Shown here: in pieces, positions 1-9,592 of the stretch | How the letters are laid out: the number at the start of each line of letters is the position of its first letter | Numbering within the stretch: the stretch's first letter is position 1 | Assembly (NCBI RefSeq): GCF_000150275.1 | Contig: NW_002061020.1 | Span: forward strand, 1 to 25,644 | Direction: 5' to 3' | DNA from: Trichoplax adhaerens | Taxonomy: Eukaryota; Placozoa; Uniplacotomia; Trichoplacea; Trichoplacidae | DNA: 25,644 nucleotides | The notes under the pieces: model-generated | What the model saw: the letters and a program-made list of their open reading frames with translations, nothing else | The model's database searches: none | What the model was told of the DNA's origin: nothing | Position numbers and translations under genes: made by a program

Positions 1-1602
1 AGAATTCAAGGAAACTGAGCATTATGAACAAGTTTTTCCATGAGGATGAATATCATATCATTAAGAAGTATATGTTATGAAGTTGAAACTTTGCATATTA
101 TTAATACTCTACTTTGCCGAAAGACTATAATTAAAACTAATTTCAAAATTATAGACTATATTTGCCTGAAGCAACCGTTCTTCTGCTAATACTTGCTATT
201 TGCTGGACACTATTCGTGCTATTTATTGCCTTCAACAATACAATATTGCAGCATATTTTTGCAGCAGTGTGCGTTATAAAGGTATGAAAATTCTATATTA
301 TCAATAGCTTGTAAAAAAAGTAGCTACCCGCATCTTCCGCTGCAAGAGCAGTTTTGCTTTTAAATAAATTAAAGATCGATTTTTACTACAGTACGAAAAT
401 ATGGAAATATTTTATTTCATCTAGGCATAATTAATATAAATGTAATTTTTTGATGAAATTGCTGAAAATAGAAAATGTACATTGATTATGACTTAAATAA
501 TAATACTCACATACTTCATAAACGTTATATATCACTAGGGACTTTATGTATTTGCATTCTATGGATGTATAAATATAATTTATCACGGTCTTAAAACGGT
601 AAGTGATCCTCTTATCAGCTTAGTAAATCACTGCAGTTTGTATTGTCTGAAGCTTACGGAAAATCTCATAAATAAGGATATAATTGCACTAATATATGAA
701 GCATTTTTATAAATAATTAATTTTAATATCTATTTTATAATATTTTACTAGGTTGTTTGTCAATATTGCGTTAAACATTTTAATTTAAAAAAATCAACAG
801 TAAATAACTTTAAAAAATCGAACATCGAAGATGAATTAATACATTTTATGTCATGGCGATAAAATAGGGAGAAATAAATTGGTGCAAGTCTAGATTACCA
901 TACCTTAAGAATGAGAATTCTACAACTCCAAATTTCGAAAGTGAGTACATTTTAGCAAATTTTTTGTTAATGAGTAGCAGCATTTTAATTACTTTATATT
1001 TTATCTTATGTATCTGCTGTATACTAACAGTTTTATCAAAATAAGCATTTACAATTTATACTAAGCTAACTTGCTAAGTTAATTTCAAAATATATTTTAA
1101 AGTTACATGTTATGCCTGTATAAGCTACGAGCATTATAATTATACATAGACACTAACCAGTAGTTTCGATAACTTTAAATTCGAATGATTGTCATTTACT
1201 AAGGATCCTTATAGATTAATTGATAGAAATACTATATAGACAAACAGTATTAAGAATTTAATCTTATCTCTATATGTACACTGCACAGTGCCCAGTATAT
1301 TCATAAGTGCTTTATTTTCTATTAAAAGCTGCTAAAAAAGAAGATAAAGCTTCTTCTAGCAGTGATCATAGAATTACTAAGGTAAGTTATGATATTATTT
1401 ATGTAATGTAGTATAAAAATAGCGATGCATAATAAAATGAAATTGTTTCATGGCAGTAAGTAACAAGTTTACCTAATTTTGATAATTTGCTTAACAATAA
1501 CTGTGCAAAAATTTTAAATATTATTAAGCTATAGCTTACCTATGTATTTTATAGTATGAAAACTTGTATACGAATGGGGAACTGAATCAAGCAAGCTTTT
1601 AG
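1..1602 (+). CDS. Family B / adhesion-type GPCR, 3' end (TM6, TM7, cytoplasmic tail), partial
   Basis: Six exons fit by splice signals and phase: 1-67, 155-281, 539-598, 752-799, 910-940 and 1555-1602 with 1329-1381 before the last. The first encodes a charged loop (third intracellular loop) and joins in phase 2 to a hydrophobic helix beginning YLPEATVLLLILAICWTLF, which fits TM6. After a short loop, FAAVCVIK joins in phase 0 to GLYVFAFYGCIN, matching the TM7 pattern of secretin/adhesion receptors (GxxxFxFYxxxN). The remaining exons give a polar tail containing KKEDKASSSSD and ending NGELNQASF, then TAG at 1600. What is seen: two helices, splice sites and continuous phase. What is inferred: the receptor class, because the ligand-binding ectodomain and TM1-5 lie before the window. 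If the donor at 800 is not used, exon 752 reads on to a stop at 860-862 and gives a shorter tail. The receptor should sit in the plasma membrane and signal through G proteins; its ligand is unknown. Confidence 0.68.
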
Positions 1603-1695
1603 AATTCATACTAATTGGATAAGTCCCATATAGCTGTTATATAACCTTTTAGAATTCATACTAATCAGACATGTCCAATACAGCTTTTATAAAGA
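1596..1695. repeat. Tandem duplication, two 50-bp units, overlapping the GPCR stop codon
   Basis: Two units with period exactly 50 bp start at 1596 and 1646. Both begin CTTTTAGAATTCATACTAAT and then diverge. The stop codon of the receptor gene is in the first unit, so the duplication created or copied the start of its 3' UTR. Confidence 0.85.
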
Positions 1696-2585
1696 TAGCG
1701 CTACATCGAATTATATTCGTTATGTTAGTTATTATTTCGTAAAGACTTTCATTGTAATGCAAAAGCTGCAAATGTCAGGGATTGATTTTCGTTGTAAAAT
1801 TTATCCTGAGAATTTCTTTACAGTCCGCATACACTAAGTTAGGTAATGGAAGCACACATAGGTTTATAATTGCAATCTAAATGCATATTGTAATGTTATT
1901 ATACAAACTATCATAGAAATAGATTGGTAAATTCAATAATTTTAATTCTCTCATAAAGTAATCGAGCCTAAATACTTACAGTAAGAAAAGCAAATTACGA
2001 TTGTGCTGCGGTAAATAGCCTATTCCATTGCACCGTACTAATATTTTTACATGTTATTGTACCAGCAGTTGTAGTATATTACTCATATTTACCTTGCTAG
2101 TCGTATTGATTATAATTAAATAATTAGTTTATGATAGATCGTGTGCTGTAGATAAACCATTTCATAAAAACACAATGTATTCTGACAATCTAAAATAAAA
2201 CATCAGATATCTATGTCTACAAATGGTACTGCGCAAATTAGCTACTATTAGATAGTTTGGTATAAATCCACAGCTTGAATTATGTGGAGGTTAATAATTC
2301 TGCCACTTATAACTACTTTATTAGAGTGCAGTATGTAAACTCCACCACCATATTGATTACCGTAGAGAGATTTAGTCAATTAGCACAATTTTGGCCAAAG
2401 TAAGAACGTACAGTACACTACTGTAACTGGAGTATTTCTCTCGGCTCGTATTGGTCCGTGGTATTATGCCACCAAGAGACCAGTTATACCATTACAGGTC
2501 ATACGGTGATGAGGTGATGTTATTGTTTTGAAAAGACGCCCGATTAATTATTTTACGGTACTGTATAAACAGATTAACAGTACAT

Positions 2586-2678
2586 CAGTCATCCTGAATG
2601 CTAAAAGTATCCAAGGTTTTTACTGATCAGATACAGACATACAGTCATCAGTCATACAGTCATCCTGAATGCTAAAAG
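2586..2678. repeat. Direct repeat of 22 bp (period 71)
   Basis: An identical 22-bp block occurs at 2586-2607 and 2657-2678, both reading CAGTCATCCTGAATGCTAAA and then AG. The spacer holds further shorter repeats (ACAGTCATCA, ATCAGATA), so this is a small scrambled tandem duplication. Confidence 0.85.
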
Positions 2679-3202
2679 ATCAGATATCCTGCAATGATAC
2701 CAACATGATCGTACATGATCGTTGATCATCTTTCCATCCTTTACCATGATTTGCGATACAAAGTTTATGTAGATTTAAATTACATATTTAAATAAAGCAT
2801 CTTATTTGCAATAGATTGATACCAAATTTGTCTAATTTGGTGTTGAAATTGTGTTTTTATATAACTTCAATCATCGTAAATTTTTCATGAGACACCCTGG
2901 ACTCTACAGTTACAGTAAACTGGAGTATTGGCGTAAGCAACATGCGCAATAGCCAGAAAGATACAGTCATAAAGGAAACTGTTGCAGTATTTTGTAGTTT
3001 TAAGAATGCTTTGAACGCCAATCATTGGTGTAAGTGTAAGTACGTCAATGATGAAAGAGTACAGTAAAGTGAAACATTGAAGTGTAGCCTGCTCTTTTTA
3101 GATTTGATACACAGCACTGTAATGTATGTATAGTATAGCCATACTGGACTACATTACACCAGTTTTTTACTATTTAGCCATACTCTACATCTATTTTATC
3201 AT

Positions 3203-3250
3203 CACTAGTACAAACTCCCGTCGCTTTGTTGACGGTTTACGATAATGTTA
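3203..3250 (+). repeat. Dispersed hairpin repeat, single copy
   Basis: The core is CCGTC (3218-3222), an 8-nt loop GCTTTGTT and GACGG (3231-3235), flanked by ACTAGTACAAACTC on the left and TTTACGATAATGT on the right. The same flanks and stem occur in reverse orientation near 23007-23060, and the core also occurs in the array at 19380-19630. Upstream of the HSPBAP1-like gene. Confidence 0.8.
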
Positions 3251-3423
3251 AAGGCTCCACTGCTGGATAGCGAGGTGCTGCAAATGCAAAATATTGAGCT
3301 TGGCAATCATGAATTACAACGCTGTGTAATCTGCGATCCACTGCACTAAGACAACTACAAATTATCCCAGTATATCGTGTATTAGCATATTGTCGAAAAC
3401 TACTATCGCACAACTATTGTACA

Positions 3424-3443
3424 ATACAATACTTGTATTGTAT
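3424..3443. promoter_or_regulatory. Short inverted repeat 50 bp upstream of the HSPBAP1-like start codon
   Basis: Arms ATACAATAC (3424-3432) and GTATTGTAT (3435-3443) are exact reverse complements around a TT spacer. The position, just upstream of the ATG at 3493, suits a dimeric factor site or a chance AT-rich hairpin. No factor is recognised. Confidence 0.3.
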
Positions 3444-3492
3444 AATAGCATTGCTTATATTGATGTGAGCTGCATGCCCTAATAAATTAACA

Positions 3493-5931
3493 ATGTCTGA
3501 TCAAGTCGTAAGAAAAAATAAAGCGGTTAATGTTCACTGTCCAGATCCAACTCAATCGTCATCGTCGTTGCAATTGAATCAATAGATAAACAATTTAACG
3601 GAACCGATAATATTCAAGGGAATGATTGAAGAGTGGGCAAGTCGCCAGTGGACACCAAGGTATTTTACTGATCAACTAGGTGATTTGCCTGTGAAGGTTA
3701 AAATTGGACCGAACGCAGCTACTATTTCGTCCAATAATCCAATCTTAGAAACCGATTGTTGTTATGAAGTATGCACGATGCAAGAATATAATCAATGGTT
3801 GAACAAAGACCCGAATTGTGGCAATTTAAATCAGTACGATCCTGATTTATGTTGGTGTTATGTAGATTATCAGTACATTGCACTTACCTTTCAAGCATAT
3901 CCAGAAATTCCACAAAGTATTGATTGGAGTAAGTTTGGATTGAATGGACGCAAAGGTGATCAGTCGACTTTCTGGATGGGCAGCAAGGGTGCAAGTACAC
4001 CTTGTCATTACGATAGTTATGGCTGTAATCTCGTTGCGCAATTATATGGTAGGAAAAAGTGGTTATTGGTAGCTCCTGATGAATCCCAATACATGTATCC
4101 TATCAGAGTGCCGTATGAAGAATCATCCATCTTTAGCGCTGTCAACATGAAATCTCCCAACCTTGTGTCGTACCCTAAGTTTGCCAATGTGACGATCTAC
4201 GAGGTATTAGCTGTGAATGCAATATTGCATAATGAATAGTTTTGATTTGCAATCTCAAAAAAGTCAACGTTGTAGTAATAATAAGTATAAACATTCACTT
4301 TTATGAGCAATCTCATAATAATTCTCATTGACTGCACCCCTTGAGACCAGTTGTGATAGTAGAAGTACAAATACAGAATAAGATGAGGGCTGATATACTC
4401 GTACCTACATCTACCGTACGAAGAATCATCGATCACGTTATTCGTTCGTTCGGAGATATTACAATAAAAATGCTATGCGGGACATAACTATGAATATGAC
4501 ATTTTAAGAACCAGTAGATCTAGTTAGCTAGACTAGCTATAATATGTAAACTAGTTGGAAATGTTGTTACCAGCGTTCCTATAATCTAGTCGATTTTTTA
4601 TTCCATCATTCCATGAAGGAAACTATCTCATAATGAAATCACTGCTATTGCAAAACTTTCGTCTCGTGTTCCTATAGGGCGTAACTTTTATCGTCTTAAA
4701 AGCTACAGTTTATAAAGTAACATGTTTTATTTATTGAATTTGAAAGATATTGCTTAACTATCTGCAATACTAGAAATCTTATCAAAATGTTGATCTAGAA
4801 TAACTGCAGATTTGAATTATCTTAGGTGATCTTAGAACCTGGCGACGTCTTATTTGTGCCCAAGTATTGGTGGCATGATGTAGAGTGCTTGGAAACAGCA
4901 ATTAGTGTTAATACCTGGATCGCTCTAGTGCGTTACATATTTCTACAGAAATCGCATCGTTATATTATTACTATTGATATGGCTATGAAATATAAGAACA
5001 ATTACCATACGTATTATAAAACTGAAAATATTTTTAATTTATTTACTCGTGATCTACTAGTATCATTATTTCAACAACTACTAACTTTTATTATTCTTAG
5101 CCTTCCGACGGTATGGATCGTCTGTGTGAAGCAGTGACAAAAACTGTTGTAAGTAATATATTCTAATGTATTGGAGTACAGTACGGTACGTTTAGATGGG
5201 CATATTTTTCTTGCTTTAATCAACCAAGATCGCCTTATTTATTTAATGTTATGGTGCTCAACTACATGATACTAAGATTTAATATAAATAACACAAACTT
5301 AGGTATTTGCTTTAAAATCCGCGGAAGGAAATAAAATTACGCAATGGCTGAATCCGTCAGAGGTAAGGAGTAACATAGGCATTATCAGGGAAAAAATTAA
5401 TTTTCAATTGTTTTCGTAAAATAGTCAAAATTAGTAAGTTCTGTAACAACCTTGTCGTCCGTGGAAAGATGGTATAATTATTGGTATTAAATATTGAACA
5501 GTTAGTTTTGTATTAATATTTTGTATTGTACGGTATCGCATGGCACGGTTATCAACGATTTTCCATAGATATTAAGGCTGCAGCATTTGTCCTCTTTTTT
5601 CATTTTTGGAAAATGCTTATTTTTAGTGACTCTAAGGATGGTGCACTTTATTCTTATCAAAAGTATTAGTTATACCGAAATTGTCACATACACGTAATGT
5701 AATAGAAGATCAAAACCTACTTTCATTTCGTAGGTTCCAACAAGTTACCAGACAAACATTGGTTACCTTAAGAACTCATTGGAACAACTAATGCCAAAAT
5801 TACATACAGACTTTCCCAATTTGTATAAAGACGATTTATTAGACAGAGTCATTAATTCTTTGCTATCACCGGACCTGATCAAAGTAGCAGCAGAAAGGAT
5901 TATTTCCTCGTTTACTGCTAGTAACGATTAG
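3493..5931 (+). CDS. HSPBAP1: HSPBAP1-like JmjC-domain 2-oxoglutarate oxygenase, complete, six exons
   Basis: Exons 3493-3507, 3586-4203, 4826-4927, 5101-5148, 5303-5362 and 5734-5931 are all joined in phase 0 and give 346 aa, stop TAG. The order of motifs follows vertebrate HSPBAP1: LTEPIIFKGMIEEW, GASTPCHYDSYGCNLV, PYEESSIF, GDVLFVPKYWWHDVE, SVNTW, then an ALKSAEG...WLNPSE segment. The Fe(II) triad of the cupin/JmjC fold is seen as H146, D148 and H228. Family knowledge: HSPBAP1 binds a small heat-shock protein and belongs to the FIH-like group of JmjC hydroxylases; its substrate is not settled. The C-terminal 65 residues are a helical tail without the long insert of the vertebrate protein. 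The start at 3493 depends on a 78-nt first intron (3508-3585) that contains an in-frame TAG; the alternative start is the ATG at 3622, which would lose 17 conserved-looking residues. Introns 2-5 have normal GT-AG ends. Confidence 0.9.
4407..4444 (+). pseudogene. Relic of HSPBAP1-like coding sequence inside intron 2
   Basis: The block 4424-4444 matches exon 2 at 4111-4131 in 19 of 21 bases, and both changes are silent (TAC for TAT, TCG for TCC), so both read PYEESSI. Just upstream the intron reads YLHL against YPIRV in the exon. The similarity then stops and the frame closes at a TAA. It looks like a partial duplicate of the exon, or the remains of an alternative exon. Confidence 0.55.
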
Positions 5932-6460
5932 GACATGTACTTTTTGAAAGCTCAAGTCATAATCAATCGTATTTAATTGTAAATATAAGTTTTGAACGCT
6001 TATTTTAATCAATCGGCACTGTTGTACTGTAACAACATATTATAATACTTTTTCAGATTTTCTGTTCATAATTATACAAATTTACTTTACAATGCTGCAT
6101 AACTGCAGATGACATTCACTTTGTATGTTTTTAGTAAAAAGTGTGGATGTACAGTAATTATATAACAACAGGTAGGATGTTATGATACCTGTAGGCCTTC
6201 TCACTATAAAAATTTGGAGCACTTCTTGAAATAGTTTCTTGATGATGTTGGCTCGTTATTAAAAACCCAAGATTGAACAGTTTTGGAGGCTTCGGTACTT
6301 ATTCTTGACGTACTAAAATTATAGGTATGAACTTGAAAATCTTTTCACAGCGGTTCACGTTTAGCTGTGATACTATAATTGATATCGATTTAGACTACTC
6401 TCTAAATTACGTATTACCTGATTGAAAGATATGGAATTTTTTGACGCTCTTTCTTACTAG
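5932..6460. other. Spacer downstream of the HSPBAP1-like gene
   Basis: This holds the 3' UTR and flank of the oxygenase gene; no AATAAA was found close to the stop. A 32-codon frame from the ATG at 6327 closes at 6423-6425 and has no supported splice into the exons that follow. TACTGTA and TACAGTA motifs occur. Confidence 0.4.
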
Positions 6461-6563
6461 TGTGAAAGGAGGTCTAAGTATAAGAGCTCATGGTACTGTT
6501 ACTGATTCAATCTTGCAAAGGTATACGCTTTAAAATAGTTAGCTGAGTTCGTTCTCCTTTGAG

Positions 6564-6874
6564 ATTAAACTCGCAAACATTAGAATCGCATATTGATATT
6601 ACCTCATTGAATTCTCAAAATGAGAAATTTGAAGGAGCTGTAAATAATATTATGAATGAAGTAAATGTGTTACTATCTAATTTTATTCACATTGGACTGC
6701 GTCCTGCATATATGTTCAGGTCTTTGATTATCGATAAGTATTCAATAAACTACGAATGCGAATAATTAATCGAAATTATTAATGGCTTTCTTTATTGCTT
6801 TATTTAATATTTTTCCCTGTAGTATTCCTACGCATTGTAAATATGCAAAATTTAAGTGTAAATATTGCTATTAA
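6564..6874 (+). CDS. Possible small spliced gene, unidentified
   Basis: An exon at 6564-6719 encodes 51 residues of polar then amphipathic sequence (GAVNNIMNEVNVLLSNFIHI). It ends in AG before GTCTTT and joins in phase 2 to an exon at 6823-6874 behind a strong pyrimidine tract (TTTTTCCCTGTAG). The last exon adds IPTHCKYAKFKCKYCY and a stop. A further upstream exon ending at 6520 (THE frame SIRAHGTVTDSILQ) fits by phase, but the intron between would be only 43 nt, very short for an animal. No family is recognised. Open frames of this size arise by chance in DNA this AT-rich; the support is the phase match and the acceptor. It may equally be a long 3' exon remnant or a non-coding transcript. 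Confidence 0.3.
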
Positions 6875-7362
6875 GGCAAAACCGATATGTGGCCTAAAGA
6901 CATCATTATAGGTGAATACTGTAGTTGAACACTTTAATTAACTAAACTGCTAGCGTAGATAACATACCGTTATTGTGCTTTTGTGTCTGATGATAACCAT
7001 GTATTACATGACAAATCCAACATCAAGATAACTCTACGCTTAATCGATAATAAATGATTAAGGGAGGAACTGGTATAACTGTTTACCGTATTAAATATCA
7101 GAGCTTATTAAGATCTAGCCTTGATTGCTAAGCAACATAGCGAATACAGCAAGTATGATGTATCTGCAAAAGTACGCATTTGCATGTGTAAGAAACTCAC
7201 TCACAATCGGATTTAGTAGCAGGAATGACGATGAGTTGTAACAGTAACTATGCACATATGATAATATATACTAATCATAGCCGTATCTGCGGCTAAATCA
7301 GCAAATCCTAGTTGCAAAATACATGTCCATGAGGTATCGCACTTAAGGCAGTTTACCGTTAC
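6875..7362. other. Spacer between convergent genes
   Basis: No gene is seen. The region separates plus-strand sequence on the left from the minus-strand membrane-protein gene on the right, so it should contain two 3' ends. Confidence 0.4.
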
Positions 7363-9295
7363 TTAATCATTACTTCCGCCATAGTCATCGTGCTGCTGCA
7401 AATAGTCGTCAAGATAAATCTGTTCTTCATTTTCTTGGTTTTCTTCGATGTTTTCTTGTATTTCAGAATGACGTAATGGCCTGTCTTTTTTCCCATAAAA
7501 TCCTTCTAATACTCTCTTAGATTCGTAAGCAAACCAGGTATCACCTCTAGTAATTGGTGTCGGTAGGGAAAATCGGGCGCGTGGAGGACTTGTTTGCTTT
7601 ATATGATCACTCTTACGTCTGGTTTTATCAAAGGGTTGCTCATTTGAGAATTTGGGTGAAATTGTATTCCAAGAAGTTTGTAATATTTCACTGTCCATTT
7701 GAGTTCGATCAACTGAATCTCTTGATTGTTCGGGATCTCTTTGACTATTATGCTGATTTAACTTGGAAGAATTGAAATCATATTGTCGGTTTTCTTGATC
7801 GATACTAATATCTTTATCAAATGGCAAATCGAACGCTGTATCGGGTAGAGGTACTTTACTTTTTCCTCTTTCATAGGGTGAATGCTGTCTTACTTGCTGA
7901 GTTACCTTATTGGTATTGCATTCATGAATTCTACTATCCTGTCGATGAGATATCTTCATTTTGCTATGGCGTTTAAAGTCTTTAACAGTAGGCAAATGTT
8001 GCGATGTTGTTTTTTCTTCATTTTTATCTTTTATTTTGCGGCTTAATACCTGTTCAATGTTATTATATTCTGACCCTAGCAAGACAGTAAATAATCTGTA
8101 ATAGTGGTAAAATAGAACTTATAACAATGAATTGTACTCTTGATGAAGTTATCTACCTGGTAGTTGAAAAACATCCCACTCCGAAACATCATCATCTTCA
8201 CTATACTGCTTTCGATAGAGCTTAAATTGAGTTGGATAGATTGACTTATCATTACATGGCTTAACATTCCATTCGCCTCGACGTTTTGCAGATCGATTTC
8301 GGACATGACTACATTTAAATAGTTATTAAAGTGTTTAAAATTTCGTCAGTAATTTGTGCCAAGTATCTTCAATAATGAAAAATTGATATGAAGCCACCAG
8401 CTAAATACATGTACACTATGTCAGCATCAGATATATGGTCTATTAATACGAGATTGCCGAGCAATTATGGGGAATACTTAGCACTAATCTTGAAGTAGTA
8501 GTTTCACATTGGAAGATATTTCATGCTGCTATTTTAAATATGTTGATTGTAATATCCATATATTAGAATTAACTGAATTTTAGAGAATTGACCGCAAACT
8601 AAGTAACACGGGAAAGTTGATTTTAATGTTGACTGTAGCTATATTCTGATATCCACATTAGGTGGTAATCTGATTGACATCATAAGGTAATCACGTAAAT
8701 GACTAGCTTCTACGCCTTGATTTCAGAGGATCTTCAACATTAGGATAACACTACAGGTACTACAAGGACAATAGAAACCTGCAATAACATTTTTTAAAAC
8801 TTACCATTGGTGTATTAAGCACACGACCAAAAGTATGAAATATTACCAGTATGGCTTTAGGATTACGAAAATGATATAAGTTTACTTTTACAAAGCTTAC
8901 CATTTATGTAGTGAGCACTCAATTAGAAGTATAAGTCCTGCTATCAGAGCCATCAAGATACAGGTACCGAATAAAACGTAGGAAGCGATGATTAAACTGT
9001 TGGCTACTAAAATGACGTAAGAATTAATCAATAAAAGTACTGCATCAGTTAGATTGTCAAAGTGTAATTTGCCTCGGCTAGGCAAAATCGTAAATGATCA
9101 TAATATGTCATAATGTTTAGGCTTTGCCATTCTTACTTTGACATTGTTCGACCGCTACCGATGCTGATGATGATGTAGTTAAACCGTAAGGACATGGCCA
9201 ACAGTCGGATTGATTTGCATATGGTTGATAAGTACCGACTTGACAAGGCAGGCAAGTTTGATCGGACTGGAGGTAGTACCCAGGAGGACAAATGA
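7363..9295 (-). CDS. GCC2/GCC3 (ephrin-receptor-like) domain transmembrane protein, 3' part
   Basis: Four minus-strand exons fit in phase: 9295-9137, 9072-8901, 8308-8157 and 8075-7363. The first encodes a cysteine-rich module (CPPGYYLQSDQTCLPC, then CWPCPYGLT and EQC) with the GCC2/GCC3 pattern found in extracellular parts of many animal surface proteins. The second gives about 43 mostly hydrophobic residues from AVLLLINSYVI to LILLIEC, one long or two tightly packed membrane helices. The third begins CHVRNRSAKRRGEW, a positive patch that suits the cytoplasmic side, and contains YSEDDDVSEWDVF. The last exon encodes 237 residues of polar, Q/S/D/E-rich, probably disordered tail ending DDYGGSND. 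So the protein is probably a type I surface protein. Acceptors at 8076-8077 and 9296-9297 are good; the acceptor before 9072 (CCGAG) was chosen to keep phase. The 5' exons are not found with confidence. Partner and function unknown. Confidence 0.62.
8795..8850 (-). pseudogene. Decayed duplicate of the membrane-helix exon end and its donor
   Basis: The end of the exon at 8901 and its splice donor (AAATG then GTAAGC) are repeated about 96 bp downstream as CAATG then GTAAGT at 8805/8804. In the matching frame the copy reads ILLVVCLIHQW against ILLIECSLHKW. A TAA three codons upstream of this stretch closes the frame, so the copy is unlikely to work as a substitute exon. Confidence 0.5.
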
Positions 9296-9455
9296 CTAGT
9301 TAAATACATTAAATTTAGACGATAAATAAATTATAGAAATATAATCATGATCATCTGTCAATCCTTCTTTTGCTAAAAAAATTTAGCTATACTTTATCCC
9401 TCATATTATCGTTATATCAGTAATAGAATTGAATATCTCAACCACAAAATCTAAC

Positions 9456-9592
9456 ATTATTCTTTTCTATTCTAATTATAGAATTCGAATCTATAACTAT
9501 CATGCATTTTAGTAATGACGTGGTTAACCGATCTCGATATCCATATACTGGTGCATCATTTACACCGTACATGACGAAAGCAAACTCGGCCC
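9456..9592 (-). CDS. Possible upstream exon of the GCC2/GCC3 gene
   Basis: A minus-strand frame bounded by a TTAAG acceptor at 9593-9594 and a GTTAGA donor at 9455 encodes 45 residues including AEFAFVMYGVNDAPVYGYRD. Its composition looks like an extracellular domain. The full exon ends in phase 0 while the GCC2/GCC3 exon needs phase 1, so they do not join directly; an internal donor or another exon would be needed. No family recognised. Confidence 0.25.

Larger units (their letters stand above)
1603..3492. other. Intergenic region, no supported gene
   Basis: No exon chain is supported here on either strand. The region contains the 50-bp tandem copy, a 22-bp direct repeat, a hairpin repeat and several TACAGTA/TACTGTA motifs, for example 2408-2416 and 3059-3066. 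A 44-codon minus-strand frame at 2248-2379 contains a short GGGVY stretch but has no convincing splice partners. The last few hundred bases probably hold the promoter of the downstream oxygenase gene. Confidence 0.5.

Noticed and set aside
2248-2379. Minus-strand 44-codon frame with GGGVYILHSNKVVISG, beta-helix-like
   Set aside because: The pattern is suggestive of a parallel beta-helix coil but too short, and no matching exons lie nearby.
4826-5137. Separate 103-aa protein starting at 4826
   Set aside because: Its first 34 codons are an exon of the HSPBAP1-like gene; the rest is intron read-through with no family match.
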